The notes beneath the pieces are model-generated. The model searched no databases, was not told where the DNA came from, and was given only the letters and a program-made list of their open reading frames with translations. 64,000 nucleotides of DNA from Paludibacteraceae bacterium (GTDB taxonomy: Bacteria; Bacteroidota; Bacteroidia; Bacteroidales; Paludibacteraceae): the NCBI GenBank assembly GCA_017962085.1, contig JAGCWA010000042.1, positions 1-64,000 on the forward strand, given 5' to 3'. Shown here in pieces: positions 16,106-24,379 of the stretch; positions within the stretch are counted from its first letter, which is position 1; the number at the start of each line of letters is the position of its first letter. Made by a program: the position numbers and the translations under genes.

Positions 16106-18691
16106 TTACCAGCCGCCCCATTGGCTGCCACCGCCGCCCCATTGGCCGCCGCCCCATTGGCCACCGCCGCCGAATGCGCTACCATTGCCGGTTTCTGTCT
16201 TGACGTCTAACCTTTGGAATTGGTTGATGTTGAAGTTCTGCTCCGGATCATAGAAGCCGAATTTGTCGAAATAGTTCAGCTCTCCGTTGAAGTTATTGCC
16301 CACATAGAAGTTGTAGTTCCTTATGTTGGCGTTGTAGGCGCAGATGGCTCCATTACCGTTGTTCGCGTTGTATGGGTCGAGTGGCATCTTCAGCGCCGCG
16401 ATGACGTTGCCTGAGTTGTTTGCCACAAGGATATATTGTCCCGCTTTCAGTGTGAAGCTGCTGTTGTAGATGTGGCCTTCCGATGCGACTGGAATAGACT
16501 CGTTGAACATTCCGTTTCCGCCGACCGCTAAGACGAAGCCGCCCTTGTGGGTGATTCCCTCCGCATCCAAAGGAGAGTTCAGGGAGTGCCTTTGCGCCAC
16601 TACGGTGATACCGCCTGAGATAATCATGTCTCCGTTAGAGTCCAGACCGTCACCTTCCGCTTGTGCGTAGTGGATTCCGCCCTTGAGGTAAATATGTACG
16701 TTGTCGGATTTCTCTTGACCGTTGGTGGCGTTCCATGCGTCGTCCGAAGCGATTACGTAGGTGCGGCTGTCTCCGTCAAGGGTGATGGAGGCGCCGGAAA
16801 ATGCTTCGTAGGAAGATAGCACGGATACACTTCCACCGAGGATGTTCAACTCCTTCTTGCCGAATACGCCTTGGTCGTATGGTGCGTCCACCTCGATGTT
16901 TCCGCTGTTGATGGTGAGGATTTCCTCTGCGAGGATACCTGTGTCGTAAGCGTAGATGTCGATGCATCCGCTATTGATGGTGATGTTTTTATCCGCTTTG
17001 ATACCCTTTGGAGAACCATGCGCCTTGGTGCGGACTCCCTCGATGGATCCTCCGTCGTGGGTGTGGGTCTCGTTCTTTTGGCTACCAGCGTTGATGATGA
17101 GCTTCAGGTTATTGTCATCACCGTTTTTCTCTCCAATGGTGATGCTTCCGTCGCACATGAGTCCTTTACCCAATGTGGCGGTCAAGTTGGCCGAACCGCC
17201 TGTCATGGTGAAGTCTTTGCCCGCTTTGATGATTTTTGATGAGGCGTAGCTGTAGGTCGTCTTGGCACCACCGCCCATGCCCCACATGCCACCGCCACCG
17301 CCGGATTGGGATTGACCGGTGATGTAGTATCCGCCTTCTATCTTGATGGTCAGGTCACCGCCAGATATCTCCATGTCTCCGTCCGCTTTGATACCCTTGC
17401 AGAGGTAAGCGTCCGAACCTATGTTGATTTCCACTTTTCCGTCGGTCAAGGTGAACTTGCCGTCGCACTTGATACCTGTGCAAGATACCGTGTCTCTATT
17501 GGCGGTCTCGTTGTATTGCTTTCCTGTCAGGTTGATGGAGGTCTCTCCACCATTGAAGATCACGTTGGCGTCCGCATTGAATCCCTTGGCTGCGATACCG
17601 GCTCCAGTGACTTTCACTTTTCCCTCCTGGGCGATCTCAATATCTCCGTCGCAGGCGATGGCCGCGTTGTATCCGTAATCATTGTTCGTGCCGGCAAAAG
17701 GCTCTTTCGCACTGAGCTCCGCAATCAGTTCTCCTCCTGAAACGGTTACCTTTCCTTTCGCTTTTACCGCCTTGGAACCCTTGCCCGACACTTCCGCGTT
17801 CACCTTTCCTCCTGTGATTTCTATGACACTGTCACACTTCAATCCTTTGGAGTCGTCCGCAGCGACGTTGAGGTCTAATGTTCCGCCTTCGATGTGGATG
17901 AGCTCGCTGCAATCCACACCATCGCTGGCGGTCTCTGATATCGAGAGGGAACCTCCGTACATCTCCAGACCGTCCGCATTGATTCCATCACCCTTCGATC
18001 CGTTGATCTTCACCTCTCCGCTATAGATTTCTACGCGCTTGGAGGAGTTGATGGCATGTTGTTTTTGACCCTTGATGATCAATTGTCCGTTGTCCAAGTC
18101 GTTGAATTTAAGCTTGGATTTAGAGTAGAGGGTCGATTTTAGGTTGTTGTTCTCACTGTCTGTGAGGCTTGATTTGCCTTTGAGGTATATGGTCGCCGCA
18201 TACGATTCGTCGTCCAAGCCCTTGTTCAGGACGATAGGAGAGGTCTCGCAGGTGAGCGATAGGTTATCCATTACCAAGGTGTAGCCCTTGTCCGGCGTGA
18301 AGTTGAACGAACCGTTGGTTGACGAACCGGAGAGGTAGTAGACGATGCCCTTCTTGCCCTCTTCGGAGATGACCGTCACCTCCGCGTCGTCCGCATGTAC
18401 GCTGACGTTGTCGAATGGGTTGTCGACGGTGACGGAGTTCCCATTGTAGGTGATGAACACCGTGTCGCCTTTGCTCATGCCGAAGGTGACGCTGTCGACT
18501 TTCCCCAAATCATAATTTTCCGCACCCTCATGTGTCTCTATCAGAATCTCACCATTTTTGAAACGTATGGTGTCGACTTGCGAGATGGAGAGGCTCTTCT
18601 CTCTCTCGCTGAAGTGAAAGATAATTGTGCTTTCCGCCCAAATGAATAGGGAGGTGAAGAACAATAGTGTAAGTATAATGTGTTTTTTCAT
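16106..18691 (-). CDS. Cthe_2159-like (DUF4353) beta-helix carbohydrate-binding protein
   Basis: Protein of 861 residues with an Sec signal peptide (about 1-19). Residues of about 100-640 consist of repeated short strands of the form 'EISGGxxxVxxxGDGxxxDG', e.g. VEIYSGEVKINGSKGDGINADG, which is the pattern of the right-handed beta-helix Cthe_2159 family (acidic polysaccharide and calcium binding in the founding member). Two glycine/tryptophan-rich stretches stand out: one inside the helix region near residue 465 (GGGGGMWGMGGG) and one at the very C-terminus with QWGG repeats. Secreted or surface exposed; the ligand is not known. It has its own promoter and terminator. Confidence 0.8.
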   Translation of the reverse strand: MKKHIILTLLFFTSLFIWAESTIIFHFSEREKSLSISQVDTIRFKNGEILIETHEGAENYDLGKVDSVTFGMSKGDTVFITYNGNSVTVDNPFDNVSVHADDAEVTVISEEGKKGIVYYLSGSSTNGSFNFTPDKGYTLVMDNLSLTCETSPIVLNKGLDDESYAATIYLKGKSSLTDSENNNLKSTLYSKSKLKFNDLDNGQLIIKGQKQHAINSSKRVEIYSGEVKINGSKGDGINADGLEMYGGSLSISETASDGVDCSELIHIEGGTLDLNVAADDSKGLKCDSVIEITGGKVNAEVSGKGSKAVKAKGKVTVSGGELIAELSAKEPFAGTNNDYGYNAAIACDGDIEIAQEGKVKVTGAGIAAKGFNADANVIFNGGETSINLTGKQYNETANRDTVSCTGIKCDGKFTLTDGKVEINIGSDAYLCKGIKADGDMEISGGDLTIKIEGGYYITGQSQSGGGGGMWGMGGGAKTTYSYASSKIIKAGKDFTMTGGSANLTATLGKGLMCDGSITIGEKNGDDNNLKLIINAGSQKNETHTHDGGSIEGVRTKAHGSPKGIKADKNITINSGCIDIYAYDTGILAEEILTINSGNIEVDAPYDQGVFGKKELNILGGSVSVLSSYEAFSGASITLDGDSRTYVIASDDAWNATNGQEKSDNVHIYLKGGIHYAQAEGDGLDSNGDMIISGGITVVAQRHSLNSPLDAEGITHKGGFVLAVGGNGMFNESIPVASEGHIYNSSFTLKAGQYILVANNSGNVIAALKMPLDPYNANNGNGAICAYNANIRNYNFYVGNNFNGELNYFDKFGFYDPEQNFNINQFQRLDVKTETGNGSAFGGGGQWGGGQWGGGGSQWGGW

Positions 18692-18741
18692 GTTGTTATG
18701 ATATTTCTTTTAGTGCCACATAATTAGTTTACCTAATATCG

Positions 18742-18772
18742 CAAAGATATAATCTTAAATCGGAGAGGGAAA
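18742..18772 (-). promoter_or_regulatory. Promoter of the beta-helix gene
   Basis: Minus-strand TTTC (18772-18769), 19 bases, then TATCTTTG (18749-18742). The -7 box is a full match to TAnnTTTG. It lies about 50 bases before the start codon at 18691. Confidence 0.6.
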
Positions 18773-18850
18773 ATATATTTAAGCGAAATGACATTAATTT
18801 TCAGTATTGGGTGAATGTTTCAGCCTGAGGTCATTCCTCCTAAGGTGTGT

Positions 18851-20785
18851 TTAGAAGTCCCATTTTATATTGAAGGATACGTTCCTGCCTGGCATTCCCC
18901 TGAAAGGAATGTTTTGGTAATCTTTGTCGAGAAGATTGTTGATTTGCGCGCTGGGGGTGAGCGTGTGGGTGTGTTTCCGCTCTCTCTTGGAATGGATGAC
19001 GATGTTGTATTCCGCGGCGAGGTCGAGCAGGAAGTACCCCTCTAAAATGTCGAATATGTCTGATGAGGTCCGCTCTCCTGTATAATGGCCGCTCAGCGAT
19101 ATGTCTGCGTGCTTGAATCGGGCTGTCCAGGTGCCGGCGAACGTGTTTCGGGGCAGGAGGGGCATCTGATGTCCAATGAAAGGACGCATGTTCGCGAACC
19201 CTTTTTGTATCTCTGTGAAGCTATGGTTGAAGAGACATTTGAGGGTATGCGAGGTTTTGGCGATGGGGAATTCTTGCGACACGCCCCATTCGACGCCTCT
19301 CGCCAACACTTTGTCCACGTTGATGGGCTTCCAGATGATACCCCGGGGCATCCACATGATCCAATTGTCTACATCGTTCCTATAGAGTGTGGTCGCTATG
19401 ACTATGTTGTATCGTTGGAAGGTGGCTTTCGCTTCGCTTTTGAATTCCAGGTTGAAGGCGGTCTCCGCTTCAAGGTCTTTGTTGCCCATCTCTCCCCAAT
19501 AGCGGTCGTTCAGGGTAGGTGTCTTGGTATTTCTCGCCAGATTGCCTCCTAACGTCCATCGTACGTGCTTCCCGATGACGGTGGGTGTCTCCGCACCGAA
19601 CGAGAAGGAGAGAGGTATGGTCATGTCCGTCACGAATTCTTTCCGCACATTGCCTCGTAGGGTGAGCCGTTTGGTTGGTCTGATCTGCGAGAGGAGGAAG
19701 ATGGAGCCTCTCCACTCTTCCGTTCCCTCCTTGTAGGCGTATACTTCGGGGTGGATGTAGTGGATGTCTCCTCCTATTTCGATAAGCGGAGGCGTGTGGA
19801 ATCGGGTGCCGTAGATTTTATGGCGAAGGTTGCTGAGGACGGAGAAATCGTGGGTGGCGATCAGATCCCCTTGATACTTCTCCCTGTCGTTGATCCAAGC
19901 CATTTTGTTGCGTAGGTGCCAAGCCTTCTTGTCGAATTCGTGGCGCAGGACCACCTTGGCGCTTTGGTCGGATATATCCTCGTATTTGGAAGGATCGTCA
20001 TTGTTCTGCATCATGGGTTGTATGTCACGGTCGTATTTCGTGAACCACACGTCTCCTCCCAATGTGTTCCATCGGTTGATGTGCGCATCTGTCTCGTTGA
20101 GTATACCGTAGTTGAAGTAGCTGGCGTTCTTCTGTCTCATCTCCTCGCCTCTGTAGGTGAAGGTGAAGTCGTTGTCGCATTGGTTGATGAATAGGGCGGT
20201 CTTGTTCCTGACCTTCTTGTTGCCGATGTGCGATTTGAAGCCGGCGCTTTTCTTCCCGAAGGAGCCTATGCCGGTCTCTAAGGTGAACTTGGCGGGGGTT
20301 GGTTTGTCCGCATCCGAACTGAGTGTGACGGCTCCTCCGATGGTTCCTCCACCGAATATCGCGCTCTCTCCTCCCGGGTAGACGTCTATCTTGTCGAAGA
20401 AGTAGATGGGCAGTATGCTGTAATCTGTTTGCCCCATGGTGAGCGGACTGATGTTTATTTCGTTCCAGATCACTTGCGTATGGGAGGCGGATGTGCCCCG
20501 TAGGGAAAGGGTCGTCATCATTCCGTTTCCGTTTTGCCTTACGGGGTAGGGGGTGTGCTGGGCGAGGAAATCCGCGATGGACTTATGCCTTTGCATCTCG
20601 ATGGATGTGTCGCTCACGCTGAATGAGGATGCGCCTGAGAAGTCGGATGGGCGCGCTTTCTTCTGCCCGATGACATCGACGATTTCCAGCTCGGTCTCTT
20701 GGGTGCTATCCTTCTCCGATTGGGCGTGGAGAAGAGAGAATGAGCCCAATAAGGCGATCAGGAGAATCAGAAGACGATTTTGCAT
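18851..20785 (-). CDS. TonB-dependent outer membrane receptor, BtuB-like
   Basis: Protein of 644 residues: signal peptide (about 1-21, ending LHAQ), a plug domain (about 45-165, with SLRGTSASHTQVIWNEINISP and VYPGGESAIFGGGTIGGAVTLSS) and a 22-strand-type barrel ending in an aromatic residue (NIKWDF). The N-terminal carboxypeptidase-like domain typical of SusC is absent, so it resembles the BtuB/siderophore class: energised uptake of a small ligand such as a corrinoid or metal chelate. It overlaps the upstream phosphatase-fold gene by 19 bases. No cobalamin riboswitch precedes it, and the substrate is unknown. Confidence 0.85.
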   Translation of the reverse strand: MQNRLLILLIALLGSFSLLHAQSEKDSTQETELEIVDVIGQKKARPSDFSGASSFSVSDTSIEMQRHKSIADFLAQHTPYPVRQNGNGMMTTLSLRGTSASHTQVIWNEINISPLTMGQTDYSILPIYFFDKIDVYPGGESAIFGGGTIGGAVTLSSDADKPTPAKFTLETGIGSFGKKSAGFKSHIGNKKVRNKTALFINQCDNDFTFTYRGEEMRQKNASYFNYGILNETDAHINRWNTLGGDVWFTKYDRDIQPMMQNNDDPSKYEDISDQSAKVVLRHEFDKKAWHLRNKMAWINDREKYQGDLIATHDFSVLSNLRHKIYGTRFHTPPLIEIGGDIHYIHPEVYAYKEGTEEWRGSIFLLSQIRPTKRLTLRGNVRKEFVTDMTIPLSFSFGAETPTVIGKHVRWTLGGNLARNTKTPTLNDRYWGEMGNKDLEAETAFNLEFKSEAKATFQRYNIVIATTLYRNDVDNWIMWMPRGIIWKPINVDKVLARGVEWGVSQEFPIAKTSHTLKCLFNHSFTEIQKGFANMRPFIGHQMPLLPRNTFAGTWTARFKHADISLSGHYTGERTSSDIFDILEGYFLLDLAAEYNIVIHSKRERKHTHTLTPSAQINNLLDKDYQNIPFRGMPGRNVSFNIKWDF

Positions 20786-21888
20786 GAGATGGGGTAATGG
20801 TCGGAGTATTTATCCTTCCCGATTTGGAATTGGAGGGCTTTCCCCTCTTTGCTGTGCATGATTTGGTCGATGCGGAAGTGGAATAGCTTGCCGTTATAGG
20901 TATATCCATAGCCGGATCCGCACTCCTCGAAGGAGTCGACGAGCCTGTCTCCCTTTACTGTATAGTAGGTGTATGATACTGGCACGTCGTTGAAATCTCC
21001 ACATAGGATGATAGGATACTTGGTCTTTTGGATGAGTTCTTTGATCACCTTCGCTTGTTTAGCCCTGACCTTATATGAGGTGCTCATTTTTGTGGAGACG
21101 GAATTCACCACGCTGTTTGCGTCGTCTTTGGAAACCGCCTTGATTTTCCGCAGGGTGGCTTTCTCCTCTTCCGTCAGTTTGTTGCTCTCGAAGTGGCAGT
21201 CAAATACCCGTATGGTGTCTCCCTTGAAGAGTATATCCGCATAGATGGCGCTGTTATGCTTCGATTCGTAATTGATGTAGCCTTTGTTCACGACAGGGTA
21301 TTTGGAGAGGATGGCGACTCCGATTTGAGCGTTCCATGACAGTTGGTTTTCGTAGACGGCGCAGTATGGATATAGGGTGGATAGCGTGTCCGTGATTTCC
21401 TTCTGTGAGAGGTATCCTTTTCGGGTACTGTGTCCGAACTCCTGGATGCATACGATGTCGGATCCACAGTTCAGTATGTATTCCAGCGTTTGGTTCTTCT
21501 CCTTCGGGGCGAAGAATTGGAACATCTGAACGTTGTAGCTGGTGACGGAAAGCGTGTCGCCCGGCGCCTTGTGGTCATGTCCGATGGAGAATGTCCTGCG
21601 TGTCTCGCTGTAGCATACGGCGAAGGCGATGATCGGGATGAGGAAGTAGATTTTCTTCCTGGCTATCCAAAAGAGGAGGAAGGCCATGTTGGCTAAGAGC
21701 AGGTACGGAAAGGCCAATCCCAAGTAGGAGGGGAGAATATGCTCGGCGGGGTCGATGAAGCAGGCTGTCTTACCGATCAGCATGCACAAGGCCACGATCC
21801 CATTGAATAGGACCGCGCAGGAATAGACCGTGAATCGTATGAATCCCAGTTCCTTACCTTTTTTTCCCGAAGAGCTTTCCTTTTTCAT
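20767..21888 (-). CDS. Membrane-anchored endonuclease/exonuclease/phosphatase family protein
   Basis: Protein of 373 residues with three hydrophobic N-terminal segments (about residues 15-40, 48-70 and 75-95), then an EEP-fold domain (about 110-373). Key motifs: SYNVQMF, VCIQEFGH (metal-binding Glu), LCGDFNDVPVS (Asp/Asn pair) and KYSDHYPISCKI (catalytic Asp-His). Such proteins cleave phosphodiester bonds in nucleic acids, lipids or sugars; the target cannot be read from sequence, and the domain is probably on the periplasmic side. It overlaps the rhomboid gene by 35 bases and the TonB receptor by 19 bases, implying one transcript. Confidence 0.88.
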   Translation of the reverse strand: MKKESSSGKKGKELGFIRFTVYSCAVLFNGIVALCMLIGKTACFIDPAEHILPSYLGLAFPYLLLANMAFLLFWIARKKIYFLIPIIAFAVCYSETRRTFSIGHDHKAPGDTLSVTSYNVQMFQFFAPKEKNQTLEYILNCGSDIVCIQEFGHSTRKGYLSQKEITDTLSTLYPYCAVYENQLSWNAQIGVAILSKYPVVNKGYINYESKHNSAIYADILFKGDTIRVFDCHFESNKLTEEEKATLRKIKAVSKDDANSVVNSVSTKMSTSYKVRAKQAKVIKELIQKTKYPIILCGDFNDVPVSYTYYTVKGDRLVDSFEECGSGYGYTYNGKLFHFRIDQIMHSKEGKALQFQIGKDKYSDHYPISCKIVF

Positions 21889-22735
21889 CGTCGTTTAGTG
21901 ATTCGTATCCGCTGCTTTTTATCTTGTCGAGTATTTTGTCTATCTCCTCGTCCTCCTGTTTCTTCCTGTAGTTGTACTCTTGGTCGCTCTCCTTGGTGTA
22001 GGAGACCCTCATCTTGGGCTTTCTCCCTGCCCCCTTGAGTAGGTTCACGGTGCGGTGGAGGATATCGTTGATCCAGGAGGTGATGTTCACTCCTTTCTTG
22101 TATTTGACGGCGAAGATGTAGCCGGCGACGGCCCCACCGATGTGGGATAGTTCGCCTCCCGCGTTTTCCGCCTTGATCTGCAATATGCTGATCGCCACGC
22201 TGACGAGGGCGATCCATTTGATTTTCACATCCCCGAAAAAGAAGAGGCGGACGGTCTGGTTGGGTGCGAATACGGCGGTCGCTATGGTGATCGCCATGAC
22301 CGCTGCGGATGCCCCTAATAGCTGGGAGAACAATATTTGGGTCTCGAAACGGGGGAATAGGTTATAGGCGACGATATAGGTCGCCCCTCCTGCGATTCCT
22401 CCTAAGATGTATACCCCCACCAGGTCATGTTGGGTGCAGTGTTGCAGGAAAAGTTTGCCGAACCAGTAGAGCATCAGGATGTTGCAAAGGATATGGACGA
22501 AATCCGTGTGCAGGAACATGTAGGTGATGATGGACCATGGCTGGTAGAGCAATGTGCCGACGTGCGCGGGAAGCATGAGTTTGTCGAGCCATTGCGCATC
22601 CATGTTGAACAGGGAGAGAACCGCAATGACAAGGTTGACCACCAAGAAGACGCCCAAGTTGATGTAGATGAGCTTCGTCAGGGTGGTTCCATGCTTGAAC
22701 GACTCGATTAGTTCCTCTTTGATTTCTCCTTTCAT
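21854..22735 (-). CDS. Rhomboid family intramembrane serine protease (second copy)
   Basis: Protein of 293 residues with six predicted membrane helices. The catalytic Ser lies in LLGASAAVMA and the catalytic His in ELSHIGGAVAGYIFA; the loop-1 region has the related WSIITYMFLHTDFVHILCNML. The Ser motif is GASA instead of the common GxSG, still compatible with activity. A charged cytoplasmic tail follows (to residue 293). It lies 45 bases after another rhomboid gene. Rhomboids cleave transmembrane substrates inside the membrane; no substrate can be named. Confidence 0.92.
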   Translation of the reverse strand: MKGEIKEELIESFKHGTTLTKLIYINLGVFLVVNLVIAVLSLFNMDAQWLDKLMLPAHVGTLLYQPWSIITYMFLHTDFVHILCNILMLYWFGKLFLQHCTQHDLVGVYILGGIAGGATYIVAYNLFPRFETQILFSQLLGASAAVMAITIATAVFAPNQTVRLFFFGDVKIKWIALVSVAISILQIKAENAGGELSHIGGAVAGYIFAVKYKKGVNITSWINDILHRTVNLLKGAGRKPKMRVSYTKESDQEYNYRKKQEDEEIDKILDKIKSSGYESLNDDEKGKLFGKKR

Positions 22736-22780
22736 GATGAATCTCTGTTGAAGGGTTCAATGAATTGTCTCGAAAACCAT

Positions 22781-23578
22781 TTATCCTATCCTTCCCGTAT
22801 TCTTCTTCCTCTTCCAATAAAGGATGAGAATCAGTCCGAACAATAGTCCTCCCAAATGCGCGAAGTGTGCCACATTGTCGAAACTGAAGCTATTGACACC
22901 GAAGATCAGCTCAAGGATGGCGTAGCCGGCGACCAAGTACTTCGCTTTTATAGGAATAGGGATGAACATGATGTAGAGAGGCTGGTTCGGATAGAACATG
23001 CCGAATGCGAGGAGTAGTCCGAACACAGCGCCTGAAGCACCCACTGTCAGACGTGAGTTGTAGACATCGTTGGCGAAGTTCGTCACCTCTCCGATCGTCC
23101 GAAGCAGGACGCCGTCCCCTCTGTCTATAGGAATGGTCATTCCATTCTCTACGATTCTGTTTATCTCCGCGGTGAGTGGGTTGAGGTCGTATGCCCAAGC
23201 CAGTTGTTGCACGATGCCCGCTCCGACACCTGTCACGAAATAGTAGATGAGGAACTTATTCCTCCCTAATGTGCGCTCGATGATCGGACCGAACATATAT
23301 AGGTTGAACATGTTGCAAAGTAGGTGTATGATGGAGCTTGGATCATGCAGGAACATGTAGGTCACGAATTGGTAAGGCTTGAAGTCCGTCCCCAACCAAT
23401 AGTGCAACCCGAATCGATCGTATATGTCTATGTCTATCTTGGGTAATAGTTGGCCTGCCACCCACAATAGGACATTGATAATGATCAAATGTATTGCAAT
23501 GCTCGATCCGTTTTTATTGAACGCTGCTCCCATACTGAATCTTTTAGTCGGGTCTTGGATGTTGATTCCCTGACCCAT
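22781..23578 (-). CDS. Rhomboid family intramembrane serine protease (first copy)
   Basis: Protein of 265 residues. Six membrane segments with catalytic Ser in TVGASGAVFGLLLAFG (GASG) and His in VAHFAHLGGLLFGLI; the substrate-gate motif FVTYMFLHDPSSIIHLLCNM is present. Between helices there is an insert (about 130-165) with charged residues. It is the first gene of the group rhomboid-rhomboid-EEP-TonB receptor; a -7-like box TATTTTTG lies at 23646-23639. The tandem pair differs strongly in sequence, so this is probably an old duplication. Confidence 0.93.
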   Translation of the reverse strand: MGQGINIQDPTKRFSMGAAFNKNGSSIAIHLIIINVLLWVAGQLLPKIDIDIYDRFGLHYWLGTDFKPYQFVTYMFLHDPSSIIHLLCNMFNLYMFGPIIERTLGRNKFLIYYFVTGVGAGIVQQLAWAYDLNPLTAEINRIVENGMTIPIDRGDGVLLRTIGEVTNFANDVYNSRLTVGASGAVFGLLLAFGMFYPNQPLYIMFIPIPIKAKYLVAGYAILELIFGVNSFSFDNVAHFAHLGGLLFGLILILYWKRKKNTGRIG

Positions 23579-23638
23579 TGTTTGGTATCCATTTGCCTGA
23601 ATGGTGAATGTTCATGAATCCATCATCCATTGACGCTA

Positions 23639-23646
23639 CAAAAATA
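23639..23646 (-). promoter_or_regulatory. Possible -7 box for the rhomboid operon
   Basis: Minus-strand TATTTTTG matches TAnnTTTG and lies about 60 bases before the start codon. No clear -33 element was seen at the expected distance. Confidence 0.35.
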
Positions 23647-23748
23647 ATCAAAATCCCCGCATATTATGTTGACGAACATAAAATTGTCTCTTTTTTCGAA
23701 ATAATGATATTCTTTTTTAGTTTTCATAGCATTTTTCCGCCATTTTTT

Positions 23749-23779
23749 TTTGCAAAATTAATATTCGGGATTATCTTTG
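23749..23779 (+). promoter_or_regulatory. Promoter of the HU gene (consensus)
   Basis: TTTG (23749-23752), 19 bases, TATCTTTG (23772-23779): a perfect match to the Bacteroidota vegetative promoter. The predicted start near 23786 gives a leader of about 115 bases before the HU gene. Confidence 0.75.
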
Positions 23780-23900
23780 TTGCGATTACGCTTAAAGAAA
23801 GACATAAACGAGGATTTGGAGCAGAACTCTGATGATGTGATGGTGATTTTTTTTGATGTGATATTACGATAATTCTTATATATTTTAATTACATTTTGTT

Positions 23901-24173
23901 ATGAACAAATCAGAATTTATTAAGGCAATCGCTGAGAAGAGCGGTTTGACTATTGCAGACAGCAAGAAGGCTGTTGATGCTTATTCAGAAGTGGTAACTG
24001 CAGCTTTGAAGGCTAAGGACAAAGTAGCTCTCATCGGTTTCGGTTCTTTCTCAGTTAAGGAGAATCCTGCACGTGAGGGTGTTAACCCAGCTACAGGTAA
24101 GAAGATTAAGATCGCAGCTAAGAAAGTTGCTAAGTTTAAGGCAGGTGCAGAGTTGAACAAGGCTCTCAATTGA
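23901..24173 (+). CDS. HU-family DNA-binding protein
   Basis: A 90-residue histone-like protein that bends and compacts DNA as a dimer. It has the standard order: helical N-terminus MNKSEFIKAIAEKSGLT, the glycine turn VALIGFGSFSVKE, the beta-arm segment AREGVNPATGKKIKI and the C-terminal KKVAKFKAGAELNKALN. Codon use is strongly biased and there is a consensus promoter and strong terminator, consistent with high expression as a single-gene unit. Confidence 0.97.
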   Translation: MNKSEFIKAIAEKSGLTIADSKKAVDAYSEVVTAALKAKDKVALIGFGSFSVKENPAREGVNPATGKKIKIAAKKVAKFKAGAELNKALN

Positions 24174-24192
24174 TTGTTTTAAACAAACGGAC

Positions 24193-24225
24193 AAAAGGCG
24201 ACCCGAAAAAAGGTCGCCTTTTTTG
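24193..24225 (+). terminator. Terminator of the HU gene
   Basis: Perfect 11-bp stem AAAAGGCGACC (24193-24203) / GGTCGCCTTTT (24212-24222) with a T-run. The following 155 bases up to argS hold only an AT-rich leader. Confidence 0.92.
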
Positions 24226-24379
24226 TTTTCTTGCGCTTCCCTGACCAAAATCGGAGATTTTTATGTATTTTCGCGCAAGTTTTTGCGGAACCCGTCTCCT
24301 CCCGCTCGGGGATGCCTGATGTGTCCGCACTATTTGTTCTAATCGGGAACTTTTGGCGTTCCCATATCGATTTTAAGAA

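Noticed and set aside
18786..20820. Cobalamin riboswitch before the BtuB-like receptor
   Set aside because: The region upstream of the receptor is coding sequence of the previous gene; no non-coding leader exists where the riboswitch would be.
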